A DNA stretch of 38,753 bases from an uncultured Eubacteriales bacterium (GCA_900318495.1 ONLA01000018.1:1-38753), one strand, 5' to 3'. Shown: positions 15,338 to 26,310, counted from the first letter of the stretch. Numbers and translations are program-made. Notes: a model not told the origin generated them from the sequence alone.

Positions 15338-15350
15338 AAACACTTTCCGG

Positions 15351-16130
15351 TCAGTGAACGGTACAAACAGCCTCCTTCATTTTACGGACATATTCGCCGA
15401 TATGCTCCGGCGCTTCTCTGCCGTATTGCTCCGAAAGACGGACAATAGCGGAGCCGACAATCGCTCCGTCCGCAATTTCGGCCATTTGCTTTGCCTGTTC
15501 GGGAGTGGATATGCCGAAACCTACAGCGCAGGGGATGCTTGTATTTTCGCGGATGACCTTTATAATCGCGCCGAGGTCGGTGGTAATTTCGCTGCGTATT
15601 CCGGTAACGCCGAGGCTCGATACCAAATAAATAAAGCCCTCAGCTTCCTTGGCAATCATTCCGATACGGTTTGCCGAAGTAGGCGCAATCAAGGAGATTA
15701 AGTCCACATCATAACGGCGGCAAATTTCCGAGAATTCTTCCTTTTCCTCAAAGGGAATGTCCGGCAGAATCAAGCCGTCAATGCCGGTTTCGCCGCAGGT
15801 TGAAATGAATTTTTCCGCGCCGTAGGAAAACACCACGTTTGCATAGGTCATAAAGACCAGCGGCACGGTTACGTCTGTTCGCAAATCGCGCACAAGGTCA
15901 AAAATCTTGTCCGTATCAGCGCCGCCGCTGAGCGCGCGGATGTTTGCCGCCTGAATAACAGGACCTTCGGCGGTGGGGTCTGAAAACGGAATGCCCAGCT
16001 CGATTAAATCAGCGCCGTTTTGCGCCATTGCGCGCACAGCCGCCGCGGTTGTTTCCAAATCGGGATCGCCGCAGGTGATGAACGGAATAAACGCCTTGCC
16101 GTTTTGAAATGCTTTTGCTGTGTTACTCAT
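15351..16130 (-). CDS. trpA: Tryptophan synthase alpha subunit
   Basis: A 259-residue TIM-barrel subunit that cleaves indole-3-glycerol phosphate to indole and glyceraldehyde 3-phosphate, handing indole to TrpB. The motif [17 protein letters not shown] holds the catalytic Glu (Glu44, equivalent to E. coli Glu49). The E. coli Asp60 position carries Glu55 here, a conservative change. The phosphate-binding GFGIST and VGSAIV are present. It is the last gene of the operon and overlaps trpB by 8 bases. Confidence 0.97.
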   Translation of the reverse strand: MSNTAKAFQNGKAFIPFITCGDPDLETTAAAVRAMAQNGADLIELGIPFSDPTAEGPVIQAANIRALSGGADTDKIFDLVRDLRTDVTVPLVFMTYANVVFSYGAEKFISTCGETGIDGLILPDIPFEEKEEFSEICRRYDVDLISLIAPTSANRIGMIAKEAEGFIYLVSSLGVTGIRSEITTDLGAIIKVIRENTSIPCAVGFGISTPEQAKQMAEIADGAIVGSAIVRLSEQYGREAPEHIGEYVRKMKEAVCTVH

Positions 16131-17313
16131 AAATGTTCTCCCCTCTGTAACGCGCGATAGCCGCGCAGTCCTTGTCGCCTCTGCCGGAAACAGTAATCAC
16201 AATGATTTTATTTTTGTCAAGCGCAGGCGCAAGCTTTATTGCGTATGCCGCCGCGTGGGCTGATTCAATAGCGGGAATAATGCCCTCGGTTTTTGAAAGA
16301 TACTCAAAAGCGTTCACCGCTTCTTCGTCCGTGATCGCAACATATTCCGCCCTGCCTGTATCATAAAGATAAGCGTGCTCGGGACCTACGCCGGGATAAT
16401 CGAGTCCTGCCGATATGGAGTACACAGGCGCGATCTGTCCGTGCTTATCCTGGCAAAAATATGATTTCATACCGTGAAAAATGCCGGGTCTGCCGGTTGA
16501 GATTGTCGCGGCGGTTTCAAAGGTGTCAATGCCTCTGCCTGCCGCTTCACAGCCGATTAAGCGCACGCTTTTGTCCCCGATAAAATGATAAAAACTGCCG
16601 ATGGCATTCGAGCCGCCTCCGACGCAGGCGATAACCGCGTCGGGCAGTCTGCCTTCCTTTTCGAGCATCTGCGCTTTGGTTTCTTTTGAGATAACCGCCT
16701 GAAAATCGCGGACAATGGTGGGGAAGGGGTGAGGTCCCATAACGGAGCCTAAGCAGTAGTGAGTGTCGCTTATGCGGTTTGTCCACTCGCGCATGGCTTC
16801 GGATACTGCGTCCTTTAGAGTGGCAGTGCCGCTGTTAACCGGAATCACCTCCGCGCCGAGCAAGCGCATACGGTATACATTGAGCGCCTGCCGCTTAGTG
16901 TCCTTCTCGCCCATAAACACCACGCAGTCCATACCGAACAGCGCCGCCGCCGTTGCGGTGGCAACACCGTGCTGACCCGCGCCTGTTTCCGCGATAAGCC
17001 GGGATTTTCCCATCTTTTTGGCAAGAAGCGCCTGACCGAGCACATTGTTGATTTTATGTGCTCCGGTATGGTTCAAATCCTCGCGCTTTAAATATATCTT
17101 CGCGCCGCCCAAATCCTTTGTCATCCGTTCCGCAAAATATAGTCCGGACGGGCGGTTGGCGTATTCGTTAAACAGAGCTGTCAGTTCGCGGTTAAACTCA
17201 GGATCGTTTTTATAGTGATTGTACGCTTCTTCAAGCTCAATCACGGCGTTCATCAGTGTTTCGGGAATATATTGTCCGCCGTGAATTCCGAAGCGTCCGT
17301 TTGGATTTGTCAT
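16123..17313 (-). CDS. trpB: Tryptophan synthase beta subunit
   Basis: A 396-residue PLP enzyme that condenses indole with serine to give tryptophan. The PLP lysine is Lys87 in [10 protein letters not shown], the same number as in E. coli; the phosphate-binding loop GGGSNAIG and the catalytic ETGAGQHG are present. This is the TrpB1 form that pairs with TrpA. It overlaps trpF by 4 bases at its start and trpA by 8 at its end. Confidence 0.98.
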   Translation of the reverse strand: MTNPNGRFGIHGGQYIPETLMNAVIELEEAYNHYKNDPEFNRELTALFNEYANRPSGLYFAERMTKDLGGAKIYLKREDLNHTGAHKINNVLGQALLAKKMGKSRLIAETGAGQHGVATATAAALFGMDCVVFMGEKDTKRQALNVYRMRLLGAEVIPVNSGTATLKDAVSEAMREWTNRISDTHYCLGSVMGPHPFPTIVRDFQAVISKETKAQMLEKEGRLPDAVIACVGGGSNAIGSFYHFIGDKSVRLIGCEAAGRGIDTFETAATISTGRPGIFHGMKSYFCQDKHGQIAPVYSISAGLDYPGVGPEHAYLYDTGRAEYVAITDEEAVNAFEYLSKTEGIIPAIESAHAAAYAIKLAPALDKNKIIVITVSGRGDKDCAAIARYRGENIYE

Positions 17314-17921
17314 TCTGCTTCTTCCTTTCTTACAGACGCGGCAAATTCTGCCATTTTCACCTTATCCTTCAAGCCGTCAGTTTCAATTCCCGTGCTTACG
17401 TCAAGAGCATAGGGATGCAGCTTGCGCATTGCGACGGTTACATTGTCCGGGTTAAGACCTCCGGCAAGAAAATACGGCTTTTTAAAGTTATCAACCAGAT
17501 TCCAGTCAAAGGTTTTTCCCTCGCCCGTACCCGCGTCAAGAATAATGTAATCCGCAATCGTTTTCCCGGCGGCGGAAACGTCAGCTTCGCTGTGAATCCG
17601 GAACGCCTTGATTACCGGCTTGCCGGTTTCTTTTTGTATACGGGTGATGTATTCGGAGCTTTCGTCTCCGTGAAGCTGCGCCGCGTCGATAATGCCGAGG
17701 TTTAACAGTGAAATTACCTGTTCTATATCCTCGTTTAAAAATACACCGACCGCTTTAATGTCCTTGTCAAGAAGGTTTTTTAAATCAACCGCCTGCTTGT
17801 AGCTGACACGGCGTTTGCTGTTAGGCGCGAATACAAAGCCGATGTAATCCGGCTTTATTTCGTTTGCGGCTTCTATGTCGTGCGGACGTGTAAGTCCGCA
17901 AAATTTTATTTTTGTCATCAT
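17310..17921 (-). CDS. trpF: Phosphoribosylanthranilate isomerase
   Basis: A 203-residue TIM barrel that isomerises N-(5-phosphoribosyl)anthranilate to the carboxyphenylaminodeoxyribulose phosphate. The catalytic Cys is in [10 protein letters not shown] and the catalytic Asp in [12 protein letters not shown]; the [10 protein letters not shown] phosphate-binding loop is present. Length matches the free-standing enzyme, not the TrpC-TrpF fusion of enterics. Four-base overlaps join it to both neighbours. Confidence 0.97.
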   Translation of the reverse strand: MMTKIKFCGLTRPHDIEAANEIKPDYIGFVFAPNSKRRVSYKQAVDLKNLLDKDIKAVGVFLNEDIEQVISLLNLGIIDAAQLHGDESSEYITRIQKETGKPVIKAFRIHSEADVSAAGKTIADYIILDAGTGEGKTFDWNLVDNFKKPYFLAGGLNPDNVTVAMRKLHPYALDVSTGIETDGLKDKVKMAEFAASVRKEEAE

Positions 17922-18697
17922 ATACCCCTTAATTTATTTAATTTTCGTCGTTTGTCGGCGGATTTCATCAGGGCTTCACCGATGAGCACCGCGTCGGCGC
18001 CGGCTTCGCGCAGGATTTGTACGTCCTGCGGCGTTTTTACACCGCTTTCGGACACAAACAGAACATCCTTTGGAATCAGCTTTCTCAAACGCCGGCTGTT
18101 ATTTGTATCAACGGAAAAATCCTTCAGGTTTCTGTTGTTTACGCCGACTATCCTCGCGCCGCAGCGAAGCGCTGTATTCACCTCGGCTTCGTCGTGCGCT
18201 TCGACAAGCGCGGATAATCCGAGCGTGTCGCATATTTTTATATAGCTTTTGATTTGTTCCTCGCTTAGTATTGAGCAAATCAGCAAAACAGCCGCCGCGC
18301 CGAGGCACCTTGCCTCGTAAATCATATATTCGTCCACGGTAAAATCCTTGCGCAGACACGGTATGTGAACTGCTGCGGCAATCTCCTGTAAATAGCTGCC
18401 GCTTCCTAAAAACCACTTGGGTTCTGTCAGCACCGAAATACAATCGGCTCCGGCGCTCTCGTATTCCTTTGCGATTTGAAGATAAGGAAAATCCCCGGCA
18501 ATTACACCCTTTGACGGCGAAGCCTTTTTGCACTCGCAGATAAAAGCGATATCATCCTTTTTCAGCGCTTTTTCAAACGCGAATTCACCGTGCGGCAGCG
18601 CGAGAGCTTTTGCTTTTAATTCCTCTGAGGAGAATTTTTGCTTCGCAAGCATAACGCGCTCACCCGCATACTCCGCAAGTCTGTCGAGAATCGTCAT
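17918..18697 (-). CDS. trpC: Indole-3-glycerol phosphate synthase
   Basis: A 259-residue TIM barrel that closes the indole ring to give indole-3-glycerol phosphate. The family motif [11 protein letters not shown] contains the catalytic Lys, and the [29 protein letters not shown] and LIGEALM strands follow in order. It overlaps trpD and trpF by 4 bases each, indicating translational coupling. Confidence 0.97.
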   Translation of the reverse strand: MTILDRLAEYAGERVMLAKQKFSSEELKAKALALPHGEFAFEKALKKDDIAFICECKKASPSKGVIAGDFPYLQIAKEYESAGADCISVLTEPKWFLGSGSYLQEIAAAVHIPCLRKDFTVDEYMIYEARCLGAAAVLLICSILSEEQIKSYIKICDTLGLSALVEAHDEAEVNTALRCGARIVGVNNRNLKDFSVDTNNSRRLRKLIPKDVLFVSESGVKTPQDVQILREAGADAVLIGEALMKSADKRRKLNKLRGI

Positions 18698-19725
18698 TCC
18701 TCCACCTCGGGACGGTTGCTCACTTCAATCACCTTTTCAAGCGTTTTCAGCGCGGCGCCTGAGTCGATAAGCTCAGCCGCAAGCGCTATGCCTTTTTTTA
18801 GGCTGTCCGCCTTGTCGTAAAGGTACAGCGCTGCTCCCGCGTTCATCAGCACCGCGTTACGCATATGCCCTTGCTTTCCGCCGAGGATATCGCGTGTAAT
18901 TTGAGCGTTTTCAGCCGGTGTGCCGCCCTTCAAATCTTCTTTGGCACAGCGCGCAAGACCGAACTGTTCGGGTGTAATCGTGTAGGCTTTGAACCAGCCG
19001 TTGTTGATTTCGCAAACTTTTGTAGGAGCGCTTAATGATATCTCATCGAGCTTGTCCTGTCCGTAAACGACCATACCTCTTTTTACGCCGAGGTTAATGA
19101 GTACCTGTGCCAGCGGCTCAACAAGGTATTCGTCATAAACGCCGAGCAGCTGGCGCGTAGGAGAAGCAGGGTTTGTGAGCGGCCCCAGAATATTGAACAC
19201 TGTGCGGAAGCCCAGCTCGCGGCGGATAGCGCCTACGTATTTCATAGATGAGTGATACTTCTGCGCAAAGAAAAAGCACATTCCGGCTTCCCTGAGCATC
19301 TCAACGCAGCGGTCGGGGCTTTGATTTATGTTCACGCCGAGCGCCTCCAGGCAATCGGCTGTGCCGCTGTTTGATGACGCGGCGCGGTTGCCGTGCTTGG
19401 CTACTTTTACGCCTCCTGCCGCCGCTACCAGCGCCGAAGTAGTTGAAATATTAAAGCTGTGCGCGTTGTCGCCGCCGGTGCCTACGATTTCCAGCACATC
19501 CATTCCGGTGTTTACCTTTGTAGCATGGTCGCGCATTGCCGCCGCGCAGCCTGCAATTTCATCGGTGGTTTCAGCCTTTGCGCTTTTTGTTGACAAAGCC
19601 GCCAAAAACGCCGCGTTTTGTGTAGGAGAAGTTTTACCGCTCATAATTTCATTCATCACGGTATACGCTTCATCATAAGTCAAATCCTCTTTGTTTACTA
19701 TTTTTACAATAGCTTCTTTTATCAT
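18694..19725 (-). CDS. trpD: Anthranilate phosphoribosyltransferase
   Basis: A 343-residue enzyme that transfers the phosphoribosyl group of PRPP to anthranilate. The PRPP-binding [14 protein letters not shown], the [15 protein letters not shown] anthranilate/PRPP segment and the metal-site DKLDEISL motif are present. It is free-standing, not fused to TrpG. The start follows GGGGGT; it begins 4 bases after trpG and overlaps trpC by 4. Confidence 0.98.
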   Translation of the reverse strand: MIKEAIVKIVNKEDLTYDEAYTVMNEIMSGKTSPTQNAAFLAALSTKSAKAETTDEIAGCAAAMRDHATKVNTGMDVLEIVGTGGDNAHSFNISTTSALVAAAGGVKVAKHGNRAASSNSGTADCLEALGVNINQSPDRCVEMLREAGMCFFFAQKYHSSMKYVGAIRRELGFRTVFNILGPLTNPASPTRQLLGVYDEYLVEPLAQVLINLGVKRGMVVYGQDKLDEISLSAPTKVCEINNGWFKAYTITPEQFGLARCAKEDLKGGTPAENAQITRDILGGKQGHMRNAVLMNAGAALYLYDKADSLKKGIALAAELIDSGAALKTLEKVIEVSNRPEVEE

Positions 19726-19729
19726 ATAA

Positions 19730-20296
19730 TTACCCCCTGATAAAGTTTTCCAACATAATTTTTCCGTTCGGCGTCATAACAGATTCCGGGTGAAACTGCA
19801 CGCCGAATATCGGATAATCACGGTGCTGAACCGCCATAACCTCGCCGTCGTCCGCCTTGGCTGTAACCTTTAAGCAACCGGGCAGGGTTTCTTCCGCAAC
19901 AGAAAGCGAATGATACCGCGCGACCGTGTCTGTTTGCGGACAATTGCGGAACAAAAGCGACGCGGTGTCAAGCGTGACCGCCGACTGCTTGCCGTGCATA
20001 AGCTCCTTGGCGTAAGTGATTTTTGCGCCGAACGCAGCGCAAATTGCCTGGTGACCGAGACAAACCCCGAGTATCGGGATTTCCGTTCCCAAGGCTTTGA
20101 CAACCCCGATGATGTTTCCCGCGTTTTCGGGTCTGCCGGGACCGGGCGAAAGAATAATGCGTCGGGGATTTAATTCGCGGATTTCCCGAACGGTCATTTC
20201 GTCATTGCGGATAACCCTGATTTCAGTATCTATGCTTCCGACAAGCTGATAAAGGTTATACGAGAAGCTGTCATAGTTATCAATCAGCAGTGTCAT
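19730..20296 (-). CDS. trpG: Anthranilate synthase glutamine amidotransferase subunit
   Basis: A 188-residue class I glutamine amidotransferase supplying ammonia to TrpE. The nucleophile is Cys79 in GVCLGHQ; the His-Glu pair is in VQFHPESV. The [12 protein letters not shown] motif is present. The gene overlaps trpE by 4 bases, in keeping with a one-to-one complex. Confidence 0.97.
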   Translation of the reverse strand: MTLLIDNYDSFSYNLYQLVGSIDTEIRVIRNDEMTVREIRELNPRRIILSPGPGRPENAGNIIGVVKALGTEIPILGVCLGHQAICAAFGAKITYAKELMHGKQSAVTLDTASLLFRNCPQTDTVARYHSLSVAEETLPGCLKVTAKADDGEVMAVQHRDYPIFGVQFHPESVMTPNGKIMLENFIRG

Positions 20297-21762
20297 ATCA
20301 ATTCCTCCTGCGCCTGCTCAAGCGCCTTAAGCGACGCTTTTGCCTTATTCAGGCATTCTTCGTATTCTTTTTCGGGATCGGAATCAGCGACAATTCCCGC
20401 GCCGCTTCTTACAAATACTTTTCCGTTTTTCTTGTAGCAAAGGCGTATGGCAATGCAGGTGTCCATATTTCCGGTAAAATCAATATATCCGATTGCTCCG
20501 CCGTAAATGCCGCGTTTGTTGTTTTCCAGCTCGCCTATAAGCTGACACGCGCGGATTTTCGGCGCTCCCGAAAGCGTTCCGGCAGGCAGTACCGCTTCAA
20601 CCGCGTCAAGCGCGTCCTTTTCCTCCCTGATTTCTCCCCGAACGGTGGAGCCGATGTGCATAACGTGTGAAAACCGCTCAACGGAATGAAACTTTTCAAC
20701 CTCAACTGTGCCGAATTTGCTGATTTTACCGAGGTCGTTCCTGCCCAAATCAACGAGCATATTGTGTTCGGCAAGCTCTTTTTCGTCCGCTAAAAGCTCG
20801 CGCTCCAATGCCAAATCCTCTTCTTCTGTTTTTCCGCGCGGCCTTGTTCCGGCAAGCGGAAAGGTGTGTAAAACACCGTCCTCAAGCTTTACCAGCGTTT
20901 CAGGAGAAGCGCCCGCAACCTCCACATCCGTGCCGGAAAAGTAGAACATATACGGCGACGGATTTATCGTTCTCAGCACACGGTAGGTGTTGAGCAGACT
21001 GCCCTCAAACGGTGCGCTCAGGCGGTTGGAAAGAACAATCTGAAATATATCGCCCTCGCGTATATGACCTTTGGCTTTCCCGACCATATTGCAGTAGGCT
21101 TCCTTGTCAAACAGCGGCGTTACCTCACCGAGAAGTCTGCCGCTTTTTTCGTTTGACTTTTTGCCGTGCCTGAGAAGTCCGGCAAGGCCTTTCAGCTCTT
21201 CTTCCGCGCGTTTGTATTCGGCTTCAATGTTGTCAAGCTTTATGTTAACAATTAAAATCAGCTTTTGCCTGATGTTGTCAAAGGCAATCACTTTGTCAAA
21301 CAACATAAGGTCAACGTCCTTGAAGCATTCGCTGTCGCCGGTATTACAACGCGCGCGCGGTTCGCTGTAGCCAAAATAATCGTAGGAAAAATAGCCTACC
21401 AGACCGCCCGTGAAGGTCGGAAGATAATCAAACCCCGGACTTCGGTACTCGCTTAAAATCCGGCGAATAACCTCTGACGGATTGTCTGTTTTCACCGACA
21501 GGCTTCCGGCAGTTAGCTCGCCGTTAATGCAGGTTATTTCAAGCTTCGGGTTATATCCGAGGAAGGTGTAGCGCCCCCAGCGGTCGTTTGCCTGCGCGGA
21601 TTCAAGCATATAGCAGTGCGAAGACACATTTTTTAAAATCCGAATTGTTTCAATCGGTGTGGTAAAATCCGAGAAAATCTCACAGCTTACCGGTAAAACA
21701 CTGTAAGTCCCCAAAGCGGCATACTGCCTGACTTCCTCAATGCTTGGAATAATATTCATCAT
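20293..21762 (-). CDS. trpE: Anthranilate synthase component I
   Basis: A 489-residue chorismate-binding enzyme that makes anthranilate with ammonia from TrpG. The N-terminal MLESAQ motif corresponds to the LLES tryptophan feedback site, so end-product inhibition is expected. The catalytic domain shows [40 protein letters not shown] and [11 protein letters not shown]. The start at 21762 (or the adjacent ATG at 21759) is chosen because GGGGG lies at normal spacing upstream; a longer open frame to 21861 runs into the T-box leader and is not translated in my view. Confidence 0.97.
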   Translation of the reverse strand: MMNIIPSIEEVRQYAALGTYSVLPVSCEIFSDFTTPIETIRILKNVSSHCYMLESAQANDRWGRYTFLGYNPKLEITCINGELTAGSLSVKTDNPSEVIRRILSEYRSPGFDYLPTFTGGLVGYFSYDYFGYSEPRARCNTGDSECFKDVDLMLFDKVIAFDNIRQKLILIVNIKLDNIEAEYKRAEEELKGLAGLLRHGKKSNEKSGRLLGEVTPLFDKEAYCNMVGKAKGHIREGDIFQIVLSNRLSAPFEGSLLNTYRVLRTINPSPYMFYFSGTDVEVAGASPETLVKLEDGVLHTFPLAGTRPRGKTEEEDLALERELLADEKELAEHNMLVDLGRNDLGKISKFGTVEVEKFHSVERFSHVMHIGSTVRGEIREEKDALDAVEAVLPAGTLSGAPKIRACQLIGELENNKRGIYGGAIGYIDFTGNMDTCIAIRLCYKKNGKVFVRSGAGIVADSDPEKEYEECLNKAKASLKALEQAQEELI

Positions 21763-21789
21763 AAACCCCCTGTTTTCTGTTTCTCTGAC

Positions 21790-22072
21790 AAAAACAAAAA
21801 CGCCCTTGACAGAATATAATAATTCTGTCAAGGACGAATATAAAACTATTCGCGGTGCCACCTTGATTCACGGAATGACCCGTGCGCTTAGCGGGATACC
21901 AACATATCCCCGGCAATTAACGTCTGCCTGCAACGTCGCAGAATGACTGCGCCCTCCGCGGTCCATTTGACAACTTGTTTCTCACCTGATTCTCAGCATC
22001 GCAGGTTCTCTGTAGAGGCATTGTTTGCCGTTATCTCCGCTTCAACGGTTTAGTTAGTTAAATTATTGAATT
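21790..22072 (-). promoter_or_regulatory. T-box riboswitch, tryptophan-specific, trp operon leader
   Basis: The leader holds the T-box sequence AAGGTGGCACCGCG (21851-21864). A perfect 12-bp terminator stem (CCTTGACAGAAT, 21804-21815 with 21822-21833) follows with a T-rich tail. Stem I is closed by GCGG/CCGC, and the specifier loop contains UGG (21963-21965) in context AAA-UGG-ACC, the tryptophan codon. Uncharged tRNA-Trp would stabilise the antiterminator (AAGG...CGAATA with TATTCG...CCTT) and switch the operon on. Confidence 0.95.
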
Positions 22073-22078
22073 GATTGC

Positions 22079-22107
22079 ATTATAACACCGATTTTATTAT
22101 TTGTCAA
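22079..22107 (-). promoter_or_regulatory. Promoter of the trp operon
   Basis: TTGACA (22102-22107) and TATAAT (22079-22084) on the - strand are 17 bp apart, a perfect consensus promoter just before the T-box leader. Confidence 0.9.
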
Positions 22108-22147
22108 CACCTTTTTTATCAGCAAACAGCAATTTGGTCTTGCGCCT

Positions 22148-22166
22148 TGAATTGTGCGGTGTTGCC
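22148..22166. repeat. Single arm of the REP-like element
   Basis: TGAATTGTGCGGTGTTGCC is the reverse complement of the left arm of the 1078-1130 element. The partner arm is missing. It lies between the amt stop codon and the trp promoter. Confidence 0.7.
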
Positions 22167-22175
22167 ATAACAGTG

Positions 22176-23939
22176 TTACATATAATCAAAGTGCTCCATG
22201 GCTTCAAGTCCCGTCTGACCTGTTCTTACCTTTACAACATCCTCAACGTCATAAACAAATATTTTTCCGTCGCCGATATGTCCCGTGTAAAGGGTTTTCT
22301 TTGCGGCTTCAATTACCTTGCCGACAGGAATCGTACATACCACAATATCAACCTGAACCTTGGGCAGAAGATTGGCCTCGATCTGAACGCCGCGGTAATA
22401 TTCGGGCTTGCCCTTCTGAGTTCCGCAGCCGAGAACGTGGGTTACGGTCATACCGTTAATGCCTATTGCCATCATAGCGTTTTTAAGCGCTTCAAGCCGC
22501 GATTCCTTACATACGATTTCGATCTTGGTGATTTTCGGCCTGCCATCGTCAAACGCAGGAATCTTTTTAACCTCAACCGCTTCGGCAACCGGTGTATCTC
22601 CGCTGACAAGAACAGGGGCGGAGCCTTCCTCGACATACTCGGGAACCATTGAAAATCCGGCATAAGCCGACGGCATACCGTGTTCCGTAATATCAAGTCC
22701 GAGTGTTTCTTCCTCACGGCTGACACGAAGCCCGAAAATCTTTTTAATCAGGAAAAATACGCAGGTCATTGTAACAGCCGTCCATGCGGCAACCGAAGCA
22801 AAGCCTAAAAGCTGCAAGCCGAGCAATTCAAAGCCGCCGCCGTAGAAAAGACCTGTGAGCTTTTCGCCCGACGCGTTTGCGACAGAGTAACCGGGAGCCG
22901 AGTCTGTCGCGAAAAGTCCTACCGCGAGCGTGCCCCAAATTCCGTTCATCATATGAACCGCCACAGCGCCCACAGGGTCGTCGATGTGCAGCTTGTAGTC
23001 AAGCAGCCATACGCCGAATACAACAAGCAGTCCCGAAACAACGCCGATAACAATAGCGCCGAATGCGTCGGTGACATCGCAGCCCGCCGTAATCGCTACC
23101 AAGCCGGCAAGCGAGGCGTTAAGGCACATACTGACGTCGGGCTTGCCGTATTTAATCCAGGTGAATGCCATACACACAACCGTAGCCAGAGCAGGGGAGA
23201 CAGTTGTGGTTAAAAAGATAGAGCCGAGCTGCTCCACTGAGGTTGCCGCAGCGCCGTTAAAGCCGTACCAGCCGAGCCAAAGGATGAAAACTCCCAGCGC
23301 TCCCAGGGCGATGTTGTGTCCCGGAAAAGCGCCGACCTTTACAACCTTGCCGTTTGAGTCTCTTTTGAATTTGCCGATACGCGCGCCCAAAATCTTTGCG
23401 CCGATCAGCGCCGAGATTCCGCCGACCATATGAATCGCGCATGAACCGGCAAAGTCGTGGAAGCCGAGCGAGCTCAGCCATCCGCCGCCCCAAATCCAGT
23501 GAGCTTCAACCGGATAAATAACGGCGGAAATAACGCCTGAGTATACGCAGTAGGATAAAAACTTTGTTCTTTCAGCCATAGCGCCCGAAACAATAGTTGC
23601 GGTAGTAGCGCAGAAAACAAGGTTGAATACAAAGCTTGAAAAATCAAAATCAGCGTACGAGGTGAACAAATCAAACCCCGGCTGACCGATAAATCCGAGT
23701 AAATCCTCGCCCATCAGCAGTCCGAAGCCGATAAGGATGAATGTTACCGTACCGATACAAAAATCCATAAGGTTTTTCATTATGATGTTGCCTGTGTTTT
23801 TTGCTCTGGTAAAGCCTGCCTCGACCATCGCAAAGCCTGCCTGCATCCAGAACACCAGCGCCGCGCCGATTAAAAACCACACGGCAAAAAGCTGTTCGTT
23901 TGTCATTTGAGTAACAAGTTCTTTTACACTTTCGCTCAT
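22176..23939 (-). CDS. amt: Ammonium transporter fused to a C-terminal PII signal protein
   Basis: A 587-residue protein. Residues about 15-430 form the Amt channel, with about 11 membrane segments and the family motifs GAALVFWMQAGFAMVEAGF and DFAGSCAIHMVGG. After a linker, residues about 467-587 form a PII (GlnB/GlnK) domain: KIEIVCKESRLEALKNAM, then the T-loop with YYRGVQ and the HIGDGKIFVYDVEDVVKVRTGQ ATP-binding segment, each shortened here to key parts. In most bacteria PII (GlnK) is separate and blocks the channel; here it is tethered. ATG 23939 is chosen over TTG 23945 because AAGGAG precedes it. Confidence 0.95.
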   Translation of the reverse strand: MSESVKELVTQMTNEQLFAVWFLIGAALVFWMQAGFAMVEAGFTRAKNTGNIIMKNLMDFCIGTVTFILIGFGLLMGEDLLGFIGQPGFDLFTSYADFDFSSFVFNLVFCATTATIVSGAMAERTKFLSYCVYSGVISAVIYPVEAHWIWGGGWLSSLGFHDFAGSCAIHMVGGISALIGAKILGARIGKFKRDSNGKVVKVGAFPGHNIALGALGVFILWLGWYGFNGAAATSVEQLGSIFLTTTVSPALATVVCMAFTWIKYGKPDVSMCLNASLAGLVAITAGCDVTDAFGAIVIGVVSGLLVVFGVWLLDYKLHIDDPVGAVAVHMMNGIWGTLAVGLFATDSAPGYSVANASGEKLTGLFYGGGFELLGLQLLGFASVAAWTAVTMTCVFFLIKKIFGLRVSREEETLGLDITEHGMPSAYAGFSMVPEYVEEGSAPVLVSGDTPVAEAVEVKKIPAFDDGRPKITKIEIVCKESRLEALKNAMMAIGINGMTVTHVLGCGTQKGKPEYYRGVQIEANLLPKVQVDIVVCTIPVGKVIEAAKKTLYTGHIGDGKIFVYDVEDVVKVRTGQTGLEAMEHFDYM

Positions 23940-23970
23940 TCTCAATCACTCCTTAATTTTTTTGCATACA

Positions 23971-24015
23971 CAAAGGCGCGCCTCCTGTTCGGAAAACGCG
24001 CCTTTGCGTTGTCAT
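23971..24015 (-). promoter_or_regulatory. Leader hairpin of amt, related to the glnN and glmS leaders
   Basis: CAAAGGCGCG (23971-23980) pairs perfectly with CGCGCCTTTG (23997-24006). On the - strand it is preceded by ATGACA and followed by an A-run, as in the leaders at 26205-26250 and 36292-36334. No good promoter was found between glnN and amt, so it may be intercistronic. Confidence 0.6.
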
Positions 24016-24087
24016 ATGTTAACCTATCGAGAGATAGCTGTTTGAAAATACTAATGAATTGAATAACCGGTGACGTTATCCGCGCTT

Positions 24088-26175
24088 TTAAACGCCGAAC
24101 AGAATTTCACCGTAAGAAGGATAAGGCCAGTATTTCGCGGGCATTTCCGTTTCCATTCCGTCGCCTGCCGCCCTGAGCTCCTCCATAAGCGCAAAAACGG
24201 TGTTTCTGTAGTACTTAGCGTGCACAAGATTATCTCCGCTGTAATCCGCCGCCTTTTTAATTGCATTCTCAAGCCTTTCCGTGTTTTTTACAAACGTCTC
24301 GAGCTTTGAAGAAAGACTGTTCAGCAATTCTTCCTCGGCATAACAGGATAATGAAGCCGAAACGCTCTTTTTTAACGAAACGGTCTGAGCCAGCTCGTTA
24401 ACAAACGTAATAACCGCGGGAGTTATATCTCTTTTTGCCATTTCAAGCATAGAAAGCGCTTCGATGTTAAGCTGTTTTACATAGTGTTCAAGCTCAATTT
24501 CATATCTTGCGTGGATTTCCTGCTCGGAAACAATGCCGTGCTTAACGAACAAATCAATGTTCTTTTTATCAATATAATGCTCCATAGCTTCGGGCAGGGA
24601 TTTGTAATTGCAAAGTCCGCGCCTTGCGGCCTCCTCAACCCACTCGTCGGTGTAGTTGTCGCCGTTAAATATGATACGCTGATGCGCTGTAAGAGTTTCC
24701 TTAACAAGCGCTTTTACCGCCGCGGTAATATCCTCCGCGTTTTTAAGCGTATCGTAAAAGCCGCTGAGCTCCTCGGCTGCCATTGTGTTCAGCATATAGT
24801 TTGGACAGGCGATGTTCAGTGAAGAACCGAGCGCTCTGAATTCGAACTTGTTTCCGGTGAAGGCAAACGGAGATGTGCGGTTTCTGTCCGAATTATCCTT
24901 GCGGAAGGTCGGCAGAGCGTCAACTCCCGTTTCCATTTTAAGCTTTGCGTGACTGCGGTATTCGGTGCCGTTAATAATGCTGTCAACCAAAGCGCCCAAA
25001 TCATCGCCGAGGTACATTGAAATAATCGCGGGCGGCGCTTCGTTTGCTCCCAACCGATGGTCGTTTCCTGCCGAGGCAACCGTAATCCTCAGCAAATCCT
25101 GATACTCGTCAACAGCCTTTACAATTGCGGCAAGGAAAAGCTGAAACTGCAAATTATCCTCCGGATTTTTGCCCGGGTCAAGCAGATTTTCGCCTGTATC
25201 GGTCGATATTGACCAGTTGTTGTGTTTGCCCGAGCCGTTAACGCCCTTAAAAGGCTTTTCGTGAAGCAGACACACAAGTCCGTGGCGTTCGGCAACCTTT
25301 TTCATAAGCTCCATTGTAAGCTCATTATGGTCTGTCGCAATGTTAGAGGTTGAAAAAACCGGCGCGAGCTCGTGCTGTGACGGCGCAACCTCGTTGTGCT
25401 TTGTCTTTGCCGGCACGCCGAGCTTCCAAAGCTCCCCGTCCAAATCGCGCATATAAGCCGCGACTCTTGTTTTGATTGAGCCGAAATAGTGATCCTCAAG
25501 CTCCTGACCTTTTGGTGCCATTGCTCCGTAAAGCGTTCTGCCCGTGTAAATAAGGTCGGGACGTTTGTCGTACATTTCCTTGTCAATTAAGAAATATTCC
25601 TGCTCGGGGCCTACGGTGGTCGTAACTCTTTTAACATCCTTGCCCAAAAGCTTTAATACCTTAACAGCCTCCTGATTCAGCTTTTCCATAGAGCGCAGCA
25701 GCGGAGTTTTTTTGTCGAGAACCTCGCCGGTGTATGAACAGAACGCCGTCGGAATATAAAGCGTTGAATCCCTGACAAACGCCGGAGAAGTCGGATCCCA
25801 TGTCGTATAGCCTCTTGCTTCAAAGGTTGCGCGGATTCCGCCGCTGGGAAAGCTTGAAGCGTCGGGCTCGCCCTTGATAAGCTCCTTGCCGGAAAATTCC
25901 ATAATTACGCCGTCTCCGCACGGCTGAATAAAGCTGTCGTGTTTTTCGGCTGTAACGCCCGTCATCGGCTGGAACCAGTGAGTGTAGTGTGTGCATCCAA
26001 GCTCCACAGCCCAGTCCTTCATTGCGTTCGCTACTACGTTGGCAACGGAAATATCAAGCTGCTCGCCGTTTTCAACGGTCTTTTTCAATGCTTTGTATGT
26101 AGCCTTCGGCAGTCTTTCCTGCATCACCTTGTCGTTAAAAACCAAGCTGCCGAACATCTGCGGTACGTTTTTCAT
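24088..26175 (-). CDS. glnN: Glutamine synthetase type III
   Basis: A 695-residue GSIII, about 250 residues longer than the GlnA types, making glutamine from glutamate, ammonia and ATP. Visible are the GSIII N terminus (MFGSLVFND), the [11 protein letters not shown] metal-site strand, [14 protein letters not shown], the [16 protein letters not shown] nucleotide-binding region and [19 protein letters not shown]. The start follows GGGGGT. It is first in the - strand pair glnN-amt and diverges from gltB, so ammonium capture, transport and the GOGAT step are together. Confidence 0.97.
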   Translation of the reverse strand: MKNVPQMFGSLVFNDKVMQERLPKATYKALKKTVENGEQLDISVANVVANAMKDWAVELGCTHYTHWFQPMTGVTAEKHDSFIQPCGDGVIMEFSGKELIKGEPDASSFPSGGIRATFEARGYTTWDPTSPAFVRDSTLYIPTAFCSYTGEVLDKKTPLLRSMEKLNQEAVKVLKLLGKDVKRVTTTVGPEQEYFLIDKEMYDKRPDLIYTGRTLYGAMAPKGQELEDHYFGSIKTRVAAYMRDLDGELWKLGVPAKTKHNEVAPSQHELAPVFSTSNIATDHNELTMELMKKVAERHGLVCLLHEKPFKGVNGSGKHNNWSISTDTGENLLDPGKNPEDNLQFQLFLAAIVKAVDEYQDLLRITVASAGNDHRLGANEAPPAIISMYLGDDLGALVDSIINGTEYRSHAKLKMETGVDALPTFRKDNSDRNRTSPFAFTGNKFEFRALGSSLNIACPNYMLNTMAAEELSGFYDTLKNAEDITAAVKALVKETLTAHQRIIFNGDNYTDEWVEEAARRGLCNYKSLPEAMEHYIDKKNIDLFVKHGIVSEQEIHARYEIELEHYVKQLNIEALSMLEMAKRDITPAVITFVNELAQTVSLKKSVSASLSCYAEEELLNSLSSKLETFVKNTERLENAIKKAADYSGDNLVHAKYYRNTVFALMEELRAAGDGMETEMPAKYWPYPSYGEILFGV

Positions 26176-26204
26176 ATGATTACCCCCGGTATTTTTGACA
26201 AAGA

Positions 26205-26250
26205 CAAAGCGCCGACGGAATATGCCGTCAGCGCCTTTGCTGTGTCATTG
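26205..26250 (-). promoter_or_regulatory. Structured leader of glnN
   Basis: CAAAGCGCCGACGG (26205-26218) pairs with CCGTCAGCGCCTTTG (26225-26239) with one bulge. On the - strand the hairpin is preceded by ATGACA close to the predicted start site, and TGTCA with an A-run follows the hairpin, able to pair with the ATGACA segment. The same layout appears in the glmS leader. Confidence 0.65.
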
Positions 26251-26255
26251 ATGCC

Positions 26256-26284
26256 AGTATACTACAACTGAATTGATTTGTCAA
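26256..26284 (-). promoter_or_regulatory. Promoter of glnN
   Basis: TTGACA (26279-26284) and TATACT (26256-26261) on the - strand are 17 bp apart. The flanking bases match the glmS promoter closely. Confidence 0.85.
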
Positions 26285-26310
26285 GTGAAAATTGAAACTT
26301 TTTTTATTTA

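Noticed and set aside
15101-15350. A small gene or RNA gene downstream of the FrdB-like gene
   Set aside because: Only hairpins, a terminator and a short repeat are visible; no credible start site or conserved RNA fold was recognised.
21763-21861. N-terminal extension of trpE by 33 residues
   Set aside because: It translates the terminator and T-box sequence; a strong ribosome binding site precedes 21762.
22050-22066. TTAGTTAGTTAA near the trp promoter as a DtxR-type operator
   Set aside because: No CTAAC half-site follows at the N6 spacing; the match is a chance half-site in AT-rich DNA.
22101-22652. 183-residue + strand frame opposite amt
   Set aside because: It is a shadow of the PII domain on the other strand, with no ribosome binding site or recognisable domain.
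26199-26250. ANTAR-type antitermination target before glnN
   Set aside because: The apical loop is six bases but reads CAUAUU on the transcript, lacking the A1/G4 pattern, and only one hairpin is seen.
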